Assembly: GCA_963989385.1 (NCBI GenBank)
Contig: OZ022503.1
Location: forward strand, 64,454,123-64,518,122
Direction of reading: 5' to 3'
DNA: 64,000 nucleotides
Source: Ctena decussata
Taxonomy: Eukaryota > Mollusca > Bivalvia > Lucinida > Lucinidae
The notes beneath the pieces were generated by a model, which saw only the letters and a program-made list of their open reading frames with translations, searched no databases and was not told where the DNA came from. Each line of letters begins with the position of its first letter. The first letter of the stretch is position 1. Position numbers and translations under genes: made by a program. Of the stretch, positions 32,089 to 42,841 are shown piece by piece.

Positions 32089-32271
32089 TTAAAACAGGCC
32101 AACACCAGCTGGTTCACAATTATCTTGTATTTGTCTGAGTAACTTTTTTTCTGCACGCGCCCTCTTGTTTTTGATATTCTGCTGATTTGATCGACATTTT
32201 TTGCATACGGCTTTACCTTTTGTGAACAATTCTTCGTCTTTCAAAAGTCCGCAAAGTCTGCAGTGTTTCAT
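32089..32271 (-). CDS. Small zinc-ribbon protein
   Basis: 60 residues with two CxxC pairs: CRLC (residues 4-7) and CKKC (23-26), separated by about 15 residues, then a basic KNKRARAEKKLLRQIQ helix. This fits a small zinc-ribbon or treble-clef DNA- or RNA-binding protein. Comparable one-ribbon proteins occur near PolB in other Polintons. It is the rightmost gene and is read leftward, like PolB; the shared upstream motif suggests joint control, probably early in the element's cycle (inference). Confidence 0.65.
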   Translation of the reverse strand: MKHCRLCGLLKDEELFTKGKAVCKKCRSNQQNIKNKRARAEKKLLRQIQDNCEPAGVGLF

Positions 32272-32288
32272 CTTTTAAAATATAAAAT

Positions 32289-32303
32289 AGTTGTCTAAAT
32301 AGG
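32289..32303 (-). promoter_or_regulatory. Promoter-type motif upstream of the zinc-protein gene
   Basis: On the gene strand it reads CCTATTTAGACAACT, 17 bases before the ATG at 32271, and is followed by TATTTTATATTTTA. It differs by one base from the motif at 32025-32038. Confidence 0.5.
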
Positions 32304-32548
32304 CCGTAAGCCTTTTTACTTGTTTCAGCATAGTCAAGATTGACAACTAGTGATTTATATTTTGAAGAAAATCAATGTATGTATCTTCCCTTGGACTGAT
32401 TAGATAAATTGACGGATCATTCGATAAATACCTTTTCAAAATTAATAATGAGATAAAAAGTAACAGGCCCTGTTACCAAAAACGGAAATGATCAATTGTG
32501 CGCGCGCACACAGATAATCAGCTGACTTCATATCTTTAGTGGGTAAAC
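32304..32548. other. Non-coding right subterminal region with palindromes
   Basis: No open frame. It contains TAACAGGCCCTGTTA (32461-32475, palindromic around the centre) and GTGCGCGCGCAC (32498-32509, perfect). It lies between the last gene and the right TIR. Confidence 0.5.
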
Positions 32549-33056
32549 TGATAATCACTATCAAAGTTTATTTGCCCCCAAAAACTTTTAAGATAAATCA
32601 TTTCAGTTATCTAATCCACTACATAAACTATGTGTTATATCAAATAAAATTTTCTGTTTATGCGTTTCAAATCTGGATACCGTATATTATGGAAATAAGA
32701 CCTGGTCATGGTTTGTACTGGATTAATTATACCACTATGGAATATATTTGACTTCAAATTTTGATATCCATATTCGCGAACCTTGGAAATTACGATATAC
32801 TATGGAAATAAGGCCTGGTCTGGGTTTGTACTGAATTAATTATAAACACATGTGGTCTGATTGTGACCTTAGCGAATTTGGATATCCAGATTTGAAGGTT
32901 AGTGAAACGATATATTGTGAAATTAGGCCTGGTCTTGGTCTCTACTGGCTTAATCATAAAACATATGTACGATATATTGTGAAATTAAGCCTGGTCTTGG
33001 TTTGTACTGGCTTAACTATTAATGGTATATTGTAAAACCCCTATTTTTACTCTACT
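32549..33056 (-). repeat. Polinton right terminal inverted repeat
   Basis: Reverse complement of 17292-17792, ending CTATTTTTACTCTACT. It has the same four internal subunits. Differences from the left copy include scattered substitutions and an indel of about 7 bp near 32645. Chance open frames here mirror those in the left repeat. Confidence 0.92.
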
Positions 33057-33062
33057 ATAAGC

Positions 33063-33765
33063 TATAACCTAGTAACCAAATCACCGGACTTTCATGAAAC
33101 TTAAAACAAATATGTATTACCATAACTTAGCTGTGCACATTAAGTTTCATCAGTATGGCATCTGTAGTGCATGAGTTATTGCCCTTGGATCAATTTGAAA
33201 TTGCAAAATTGAGCCGTACCTAAGAAAACAATGAATGGAATTCTATGAAACTTATAACGAATATTGCTCACCATAATATGGTGGTGCATGTGTAATTTTG
33301 ACAGAATCACTATTGTAATGCATGGGTTATTGCCCTTGAATCGCTTTAAAATCAGCAAATTGAGTCATAACTAAGTACCCAATGAACGGAATTTCATGAA
33401 ACTTAATACAATAGTGTATTGTCATACATCGGCAGTGCACATCAAGGTTTGTCTTAATGGCCTCAGTAGTGCATGAGTTATTGCCCTTTAATTGCGTTTA
33501 AATACCACAAATTAGCCATAACTTAGGGACCAAAGAACGAACTTTGTTTAATCTGAATATACATGTAGTTATGTTTTATCATACTGGGGTGATGCTGAGG
33601 CAAATTTGTTAAGAATGATCTCAAGCATGAGTTATTGCCCTTGATTTAAAATCCATTAGTTTCGCCGTAACTATGTAACCATTGAACGAATTTTTATGAA
33701 ACTTGGAATAAACCATACACAACTTGGAGCTACTTCGGCGGGGGATATAAATTCAACGAATTTGC
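33063..33765 (+). repeat. Right part of the CCCCCGCCGAA-ended repeat
   Basis: About five diverged tandem units of roughly 145 bp with GAACGGAATTTCATGAAACTTA and CATGAGTTATTGCCCTT. It ends with CTTCGGCGGGGGATATAAATTC, inverse of the left end at 17028. It continues the unit interrupted at 17291, so the Polinton inserted into an existing repeat. Confidence 0.8.
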
Positions 33766-33799
33766 TTGTTTAAATGTACTATTAATGATCATTGTAATA

Positions 33800-34720
33800 C
33801 CCCTATTCCACACAGACCACGAACCCCACGAATCGTCACGAATTGATAAATTTTAGGATTCGTAGCTGAATCGTAATTACTTCGTGAAGTTCTTAACTGA
33901 ATCGTATATATTCGTAGTCAGTTCTTGCAATTCTTGAGCAATCGGGAATTCGTGGCAAAAGTTTTGAGCTGTTCAAAATTTTGGCCACGAACTCCCGATT
34001 AAAAAAATTCGTAGTTAATTCGTAACAGCTTCTTAATGCATTCTTAGGCATCGTAACTGAATCGAAATCGATTCGGAGGCGTTCGTAGTGTTCTCAACTC
34101 ATTCGGGGATTCGTGAATTTGTACCTTTAATGCATTTGCGCACAGTGAAGACTCTGGACGCATGCATTTATCTACCCAGCGGGCAAATGACGTCGTACTG
34201 ACGTCGATGAGATGTCACTACGTCGCACTAACCTTAGTACGACGTCGTTACGACATCATGTGCCTCGTGGGTAGATATTTCATTTTGTGGCCATAGATTT
34301 CTGATGATTCATACTTAATATGTACGTACAGCAAAGGATCTGATCAGGCTTGGGGCCTTTTTATACCTATCTTGGGAGAAAATCTCACGAATTTTCAAGA
34401 ATAGTCACGAATTCATTTTTATTCGTACCGGATTCGTACGTGCATTCGGCGTATTCTTAACTGATTCGTAACTAATTCTAAACGTTCGTGCAGTATTTCC
34501 AAAGAGATTCCTGTAAATCGTACTGAATTCTTGACTATATTCGTGCGAGGCAAGCCGAATCCAGTCGAATCCCACGAATATTCGTAAGCCCATCGTACCT
34601 GTATCGTAACTGAATCGTAGAGCATCACGAATTGGACCAGAAAATTTACAATCGCCACGAATTCTAATATTTATCAATTCGTGGCGATTCGTGGGATTCG
34701 TGGTTTGTGTGGAATAGGGG
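33800..34720. repeat. Inverted-repeat element rich in ATTCGTG motifs
   Basis: The ends are CCCCTATTCCACACAGACCA and, inverted, TGGTTTGTGTGGAATAGGGG, followed inward by matching CACGAATCG and CACGAATTGATAAA. The interior repeats variations on ATTCGTAACTGAATCG and CACGAATTC in both orientations. Overlapping open frames on the minus strand at 34405-34755 are by-products of these motifs. No transposase. Confidence 0.75.
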
Positions 34721-35220
34721 CATAAACTAAACTTTTCGTCTAAAGCAGGTGACAATAAATTCGTAATGATTGTTGTTGCGTAAAATTGGACCTTACGGTA
34801 TGTGCGAGCAGTGAAGACTCAGATCAGACTACGCATTTTGGCAGTCTGATCTGAGTCTCCTCTTTTCGCCTTAACATTCTATGAATCCTGAGAAATCTTA
34901 ATATAAAAAAATGAAAAGCCAAGGTCGAAACGCAGAATGAGGTTAGTATTTACAGTGCGCAATGGTATAAGGTCCATTTTCACGCGAGGCCAATTTTATA
35001 TCCAGACTTAAAGTTTTCTCGAACAAATAACGTTTCAAGAAATAATTTTATTTAATATTACTTGTGATCTCCTTTAACGGTTATTTCTGATGAAGTGCTG
35101 CAGTTGCTAGTTGCTAGGAACTGAAGGCTCTGATAACGTAAAAAGTCTTTTGAGAATTCATCTTTGAGTGCATTGATATGCTTTGGATTTGCTGACATAC
35201 AAGAAATTAAATTTTGGATT

Positions 35221-35260
<40 letters not shown>

Positions 35261-36720
35261 GAGAGAGAATGAAAACAACAACACTACAACATAGTTTATC
35301 AAGAGCTCTGGAATATGCCATATATACGTATCAGAATCTGAGAATGCACATGATTATATCTACTAAGCTTGAGACATTTAGAATTACATGTAAAAGTGCT
35401 ACATGCACTGATTAAAGGGTATGGGCATACCTCCTTTATTCATTCATTTATTTTTTTATTTTCTTTTTGCAAAGAGTGACAACCTTTGTGACTTCCTGTT
35501 TTTTTCCTGGTGGACGAAGCCATTCCATAATGGGATCGACTCTGAAAGGAAGAATTTATTCATATGTGAACAAATCGTTCATTTAAGAGTTGAACCCCCC
35601 CCCCCCCTCCCCCGACAAGGGAGGTGAAAGTGAAAATGGCAGAGGCTGAAAAAAACTATTAAATAGCTTTACTTTCGATGGTAAATTTTATTTAGAGTTG
35701 GCTACCTTTTTATTGTAACCTCAGTTTGTGCCTAAAATTAAATTATTGTTTAAATGATACGTATTTATTCAGTTTAAGTTACGTATTGGTTTACATGAAA
35801 GGTACAATACGTATAATATGGTACGGGATCTGCTGGTAAGGGAATCGTCTTGTATGGAAGTCATCTTCTGAGACGAGGTTATTTACAATACGAGAATATG
35901 AGAACGTTTTGACATGTTTTAAGTAAAATGGTATTTGTCACTTTAGATAACGTATAGTTAAGAAACTTTTAAGAAAGCAGTATGATGGAAAAAGAACCAG
36001 GTCCTATTAACTCAGAAAAATATTGAAACAAATACTGTAATGATCTGACAAGGTCTGGTTTCTGAGATTGAAAAGGCTTTATGAGATTGGACAATAAAAC
36101 AATTTACCCCCTTAGATTGAAAAAAAAAGAAGACAAAATGAAACTACCAAAAAACCATAATGTCAGAATACACTTTTGGCAAATTATCTTCAAAGCGTAT
36201 AATAATAAAATTGTCTGATACGAAAAACACCAGTGGGAACAGTCAGTATTAACTTGGGTTGATGGCGAAGTGTCAAATGTTTTGATAAAAGTGTCAATAC
36301 AGAGACGGAATCTTGGTTTAAAGTCCCATTCGGAAGACCGGAGCAGCGGGAGATCGAACCTGCATCCCTGAAATTGGTAGTCTAGGAGGATTTAAAACTA
36401 GTGATCACTTGATATAAAAATTATGAAACGAGCTTAAGATGGGTTTCATAGAGTTTATATCATTTGTCCATGAGTTTAACTCATTTTACTGGACACTTCT
36501 GTCCTTATTGGTTGAATCCATTTGGCAATCAAGTTAGGGGTGTCTGGTTTGGTTTATTTTCATCAGTTTCTTTTTATTTTAAAAGGAAGTACCGGTTTGT
36601 CTTATGCAAGTAGTGTAGACTCTGATCAGACGCTGCAGGTTTGATGTCTGATCTGGGTCTGCAATGTTTGCCACTTTTCATTTTTTGGGACCCAAGGCAT
36701 AAATGAGTTAACAAGGATGC
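34721..36720. other. Intergenic DNA with small repeats, no gene recognised
   Basis: A GATCAGA-type inverted repeat lies at about 34800-34862 (GAAGACTCAGATCAGACT ... AGTCTGATCTGAGTCTC). A (GA)n microsatellite lies at about 35224-35269. A C-run is near 35597-35608. A second GATCAGA-type unit lies at about 36612-36665. No supported gene. Confidence 0.45.
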
Positions 36721-36723
36721 TAG

Positions 36724-36800
36724 AGAGGCGACGTGGTCGAGTGGTCAGAGCGATTTGGTTATGGTTCAGAAGGTCGCGGTTCGAATCCCGGCTTGGGACA
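36724..36800 (+). mobile_element. tRNA-Ser-like SINE head
   Basis: Box A-like GACGTGGTCGAGTGGTCAG and box B-like GGTTCGAATCCCGGCTTGG suit a serine or leucine tRNA-derived SINE. The anticodon arm is degenerate. No standard SINE tail follows; instead a fragment of the AGCTCACC family begins about 60 bases downstream. Confidence 0.6.
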
Positions 36801-36859
36801 GCTGGCGACTTGAAAACTCTATCTGTTAGCCCAGAGCAAATGTGTATCGTTTTCGAATC

Positions 36860-36917
36860 GCCAGGTGAGCGATTCAGGGCCTCATGTCCCTGTTGGGGCC
36901 TCATGCCCTCTTGTTTT
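36860..36917 (+). repeat. Terminal fragment of the AGCTCACC family
   Basis: CCAGGTGAGCGATTCAGGGCC ... GCCCTCTTGTTTTAGG matches the right ends at 6261-6295 and 13559-13592. Only the end is present here. Confidence 0.6.
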
Positions 36918-39900
36918 AGGATCCTAATCAAAATTGCATGAATGACCACACTCTTTTTCCTTTCTGTTTGAATGAAAATTATATCATCGGAATGTTTTCA
37001 GATTGAACACGGAAAATGGACATTTTATGGGGAAAATATAAGAGAAGCTATTTGGATGAAAAATGGATATACTCGTAGTGATGTCATGACTTACTATATA
37101 TTCTATACATTTTGGGGGAGGTCAACTAAAATTGACCGCGGCAATTACTGTGCGATCTTTCAAAAATATATCAGGCTTTTCGTAATTGGAAGAGGTTTTC
37201 GAAATGAACACGAAAAAAAACCCACAATAGGTCCTTAAATCAACACACACACGCACGCACGCATGCACGCACGCACAACATCGATACAGCGTTGTTTTAG
37301 CACTTTTGCCCATACAAAATAAATATGACAATTCGGCGTGTACTTATTCAAGCTAAGAAGGAGAAAAAACAAAACAAAAAACAACAACATGTGACACACC
37401 ATAACCGGAGAGGAGACGAAGTAGCCATTTCGCACATTATAATCGATTCTAAGTGATTGTTTTGCTTTCTATTAATGAGATATTTGCGTTCTGTATATGT
37501 CTGCACTACTAGAAAATGTCTTCTATAATGGTTTATTCCATTAAAACATGATTCATCTTTTCCACTTTGTATCATGGCCTACGCGGCATTAGTAAATCTA
37601 TAACCGTATATGCCAAGTAACATGCATACTATGGGGGTGGGCATGGAAAGCCAAATGCACAATGAGTCTCTAAACCAAAGTTTGTAATATTAGCTTCAAA
37701 TCCAGATGATTTTGCTTCTGACCGTTCTAATGTATTCTTCGAAATTGTTCTGGGCCCAGTTTTTCAAAACTAACGACGTAAAATGTTTAAACGTATTATT
37801 CATAAAAACGCTGCCATTTCTTGCCGAAAAATGTGAGCCTCTTTCAGGTTTTCAGCAAAACTATCAAAACCCTTGATTTTATAGGTACAAGAAGACTTAA
37901 CGAATCCTTGATTAACGACTTCATTAAGCTGTGATGCTTTGGACAACTTGGCCCAGGTGTACAGTACATCTCTTTCAGCCTATGCACTTGTATATGTGCT
38001 TTTTTTTCAAGATAATTTCTCTTCTTTTTCATAAATGCTAGATGGAACAATCTATTTTTTTACTGACTGGCATGGATTTATATTATTTGGCATTGCATTG
38101 CTCTAAATAAGGCTTTATTAGGAAGACACTTAAAACTATAGTTTGCCAAGAGATGTAAAGAAATAACTGACAGCTGATTTCATTTTATCATCTTTTAGTT
38201 CATTTTTGATGTAAAAATATTTCACAATTAATATCTCTCAATGTTGGCTTTTCATACACTTTTTTTAGCTGTACATACTGTTTGCCGATGTACATTCAAT
38301 CGTTTCTGAGTAGTTACAACCTGTTGAACCGTAGTATATAGACCTTGAGCTAACCATAGACCCCCCTCCCCCCAGGGGGAGTTTTGTACCCTATAATATT
38401 CTGAAACTACATTATATAAGAAACAAAATGACACATGTTAGCCCTCTGAACGTTGGGGCGTTAACGTGTAACGTCAATTACACTACCCAAATTTACATAC
38501 TCACGTTATAATAGAAAATACCCATTGGTATACACATGTCAGTATTCGCCATAAATAATGTTGGGTGTTGTCTGCTAGTACATAAATCGCTGTTTCAAGG
38601 TAATTGACATTGTCAAGGATAAGTTGACTAACCCGTATAACATAGTTTACATTGTATTTGACGTTTTTCCCCTTCAGTGTCTAAATACATGTAATATAAG
38701 GAGCAAATTGTAAGAGTTGAAGTGAAGAGAAAAGTTATTGTCATATATATGACTGTTTCAATATCCTAGTATAAAAAAACAAACAAACTAAAGTCTTAAA
38801 AAACTCGCCAGCAGTCACAATAAATATGTAACGTATATAACTTCAACAAAAATTCGGAAAAAAAACAATCAGACCAAATCGCTGAATTGGTGGACTGAAG
38901 TTTGTACGTGCTCCATCAGTCTTCTTTGATTCATGCCCAGCTTAGATAAGTTATGTAGCAGCTAGCAGTGGATATAGTAAATGTGAACAGAAACTATCTT
39001 ATTTTTGAAGAATTTAACCTACAAAATGATGAGAAAAGCTAAGAAAGCCAACATCAGCTGCATTTATTTTCAATGTTATCTGTATTATATCTTAAGCAGA
39101 CACTCTTGTATAATGTAAATATGAAGAAATGCCAGTGTTATGTGTCCTCAAACTATAGAAAACACCGGATAGTGTATATTTGAAAAGCAATCTAACAGTA
39201 ACGTTACATTACATAATTGTAATATGTAGGGGGATACGATTTGTGAGTCATCTCTTATCAAAAATTTAGTTCCCAGGTGATATAAATTATTCATTGCTGT
39301 ACTATTAGCTTACCACTGGTAGTCAGACGGCAAATTTAGCTTTTTGAAATACACAAGAACTCAGCAAGACGCACATAGATTGTTATAGCTGAAGCAGTTC
39401 GACCTTGTCTTCAATCCAGTTTCACTTAAAGTGACTTCTTAAAAATGTATTTTTTTTAATTTTATGCATAGAATGAAATAAGTATAAGTTGATATATGCT
39501 GCAACTGATTAATATTTAGGTTCTCATCATGATGGGGATAAAACCAATTTCGCTACCTGTTTTGTTGGCTGAGCCATTCAATTACCCTACATACAAATAT
39601 GCAACTGTGACTGCCAGCCGAGGAAATCAAAAGCAGTACCAACTCTGCCAACAGGGATTAACACCATTTTTGCTATGCTGTCAGTCGAATCGTCAGCCAC
39701 GAGCCTCTTTGCACAGTAACTGCTTTATATAGGTTAGCAAATATGTGTGGCTCTCGTGATCATAACTAACATGTTTTTTTATTTGTGATCTACGTGATCT
39801 GTTTATGCAGCTCCCGGCCATCAAATACATTACAAACTATTAACAATGTGAAAATTTTAGGCTGATAGAAAGTGACATACTTTATAACGCATACAACATT

Positions 39901-41515
39901 CTGTCATCGGCCTGTTTAAAGTTTTATTTTTCATTATGTTGTTACAAATATTTAACTGGTCAGGTAATTTTGCAAACCCCATGGTTTTATTCCTACTAGT
40001 AGTTACTATCAAGGACTAAAGGTGTTACGAAATACAAATTTCAATCAGACAACTTTTCAATATGTAAGCGACTAAAATTGTTGTTTAGATATTGCCAAAA
40101 TGCTGTATACTCTAACAGTATTTAACATATTTGGACAAAGATGATTAGATAAGCAGTAAGGTCTCATAAATAAACAGTTTTCAACCATATTTATTGCTAA
40201 AAAGTAAACAATATGGTAGTACAAGGTCACAGAGATCAAATGCTGTTAGTTATTTAGGTAAGCCCTTCCTTGGCATGTATAGGTATGCACTATTTCTATT
40301 GTTTGATTATTTGCTCTTTAGAAATACTGTATTACTAGTTAAGGATATCGGAAATAAAGAATCCATAAACTCGCAATGAATACGTTGTATACGTTACTTG
40401 TTCGGTCTTTCTTTCTTTTTTTCCTTCTCAATATTATGCTGCAAAGCATAACTACAGTGTAGGCGAATACAATCTGAAGGAGAACAACTAAGGTTTGCTC
40501 ATAAATATCTGAACAGCGATGACCAACATTAATATATTCTGTCATTTTCATTTGCCATTTCCTTATGTGTGCAGAGCTACTGAAACACTGTCCCCTGAAA
40601 AAAAAAACATTTTTGTCCAACTAAACGTATCTTTATGTTCTTTGGTGAAAAGATTAATAGATGGTTGAATGTAGTTAGTTTCTTTAAGAGATGATTGAAT
40701 GGAGTTAGACTTTAAAGAGAAAGAAACAAAAGCATAGAAATATAGATCATCTTAAACTTAGCATTTATAGATTGCTACAGTATACTAGTAAACTGCCAGT
40801 GTCTCTTTTGTGTATTAAATGTTTCTGATACTATTCTCCCAAACTCCTGGTTGACACATTATTGTTAGCTACTAGTTACATAAATGAACTAAATAAAGCA
40901 ATGTATTGACACTACCATTAAGTATTTTCAACAGTTTGTTTCTTAACTGTAACTCAGCAATGTTGTTTCCCTTGGTAACGTAAAATATACGATAGTCTAA
41001 CAAAAGTAAGTATGCACTGCCAGCAAATATCTACATTAGCTTTGATGCAGAACTGTATTTGGCTTAAGTCTTCAAACTTCAGGTTAACTGTTCTGTTTTA
41101 TAGTTTTTTCAGAGTGCACGTAAAAACTATACCAAATCCTGTCAATAAACAAGGCGGTACTCCATTTTGCATTGTTAATTACAGATTATTTTATAATTTA
41201 ATACTAAACACGTCAAAAGCGCTTAGCTTTTAATGTTATCAAACTGATTGTATATCATTTTATTTGAGCCCTATATGCTAAATCTATGCTGGCTTGGCTG
41301 CGGCTTTATCTTTTTTATATTTTCTGATGTGGTATTTTCTTTCTTTCTTTATTTATTTTTTTAGTTGTATATAACAAAATTTCACGTATGTTAATGTCTT
41401 TAGAACTCAAATGTACAAATTGTATAAGAAACAAACTGGGCAATGCCATTACGAAATACTTTTATTTTTGATATAATAACAAAGTAAACAGCCAAAAAAC
41501 GTTTTACATGTCCAG
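36918..41515. other. Intergenic DNA, no gene recognised
   Basis: Contains a (CACG)n microsatellite at about 37246-37275 and an A-rich tract near 37366-37388. A repeat segment at about 38365-38475 (GGGGGAGTTTTGTA ... ACATGTTAGCCCTCTG) has an inverted relative at 49420-49545. Only chance open frames otherwise. Confidence 0.45.
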
Positions 41516-41520
41516 AATAT

Positions 41521-42656
41521 TGTTACGCAGAAGGTTTTACACTCGGTCGACACGGGTGTAGAGCCTTATGCGTCGCCAGGACGGCGGAGGGTGACTTCCG
41601 GTTAAAGGGTTATCTACTAGTGTAATACACTAACAAGGAAACTCTAACAACGTTAGAATTTTTTTTAAGTTTATATATAATGTAAATTTTATATACAACA
41701 ATACAATTTACAACTGTCACAATTACAATAATATACAACACATATTAGTTCATGTCGCTGGCCCAAGTAAGGTGTTTGTTTCAAATCTGTAATCGATTTG
41801 CGTACAATACGCAAAAGATTACCGTCTGACGTCAACACCGTACTCGGCTCAGCGCCATGAACTAAAGGAAAACACAAAGAACAAAAAAACGTTAGTTTGA
41901 GCTCATACAAAAAAACAAGGCCTTATGTTGGTAGACTTCACTTCGTCGTTCCCTGGATCATGTCATGGGCCAGTCCATATATCCTGAGGAACACCAACTT
42001 ATAATTACACGTGCACGATTATATACTGGTCGCTCCCTGGATCGTACCAGGGACCAGTCTATATATATTAACACACCTTAGTGGACGAACACTGTCCCAC
42101 ACTTGATGTGACCTTCAGATCTTATCACAGAATCTGGCAAAACTGAGCTAACCACTTCCGCCTACATTTTGTGCTTCCCGCCTCTGCTTGGGAACCTTGC
42201 ACAAACGGCGTTGTAACTGCCTCTACCCGGGTTGGTATTAACCTGGAGACGTAAATCGAATCTCCAGGTGAGACGTGGCTCTAAGCCCTAACAGCTGACT
42301 GCCGGACTTGATGTGCCCTTCTAGGTCTTAACACAGAATCTGGGCACACAACAATATAACATCCATCAAGAATTAAACAGCCACGTCTAACTTTTCATTA
42401 AAAGATAGGCGTATAAATACTATGCGTCTCACATTAAAATCATGCAAAGCGCTTTCCACAATCAAAAGACTCGTGCAGGTATTCACCTTAAAATCATGCA
42501 ATATGCTGTCCACGAGAGGTATTCACAAACAACCCATGCATAACGTAGTCACAATTTCCGTAAACGTTTTATTACCACAGTTGCCCTAAAAACTGTAGCT
42601 CTACTGATTAAAATAATCTCGACGACATAGTGGACGATTAGATCCATTTCGTAACA
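41521..42656 (-). repeat. 3' LTR
   Basis: 1,136 bp, differing from the other LTR by a single inserted base that I can see (near 41810, in ACGCAAAAGATTACC). A TATATAT-rich stretch occurs near 42060. The near-identity implies a very recent insertion, since both LTRs are copied from one template. Confidence 0.93.
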
Positions 42657-42670
42657 TAGGTTTCCCCTTA
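42657..42670 (-). promoter_or_regulatory. Polypurine tract
   Basis: On the element strand this reads TAAGGGGAAACCTA, directly before the 3' LTR. Purine-rich and in the position expected for plus-strand priming. Confidence 0.6.
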
Positions 42671-42841
42671 GGGAGAAAAAAACATAACAATGTTTCTTTT
42701 CTGAAATAGTACGAAATGCGATCGAAACGTAGGCTATGTCAAAACTGGAAAACTAGCTATATACACAACAACGGTGCGATGCATAACGTGGCTAAACTAT
42801 CTACTAAGGTAGTCCGCCCCAAAATTATCTTGGCAACTGAT

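Larger units (their letters stand above)
17292..33056. mobile_element. Complete Maverick/Polinton, 15,765 bp
   Basis: Both ends read AGTAGAGTAAAAATAGGGG inward. The element is flanked by identical ATAAGC hexamers (17286-17291 and 33057-33062), the 6 bp duplication typical of Polinton integration. Terminal inverted repeats are about 500 bp. Inside are the hallmark genes: integrase, protein-primed PolB, packaging ATPase, and major and minor capsid proteins. The TIRs differ by roughly ten substitutions plus small indels, and several genes are interrupted, so this copy is probably not very recent and not autonomous as assembled. Confidence 0.95.

Noticed and set aside
34405..34755. Two overlapping minus-strand frames of 116 and 79 codons
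   Set aside because: Both arise from the ATTCGTG word repeats and end-inverted structure; neither has a domain.
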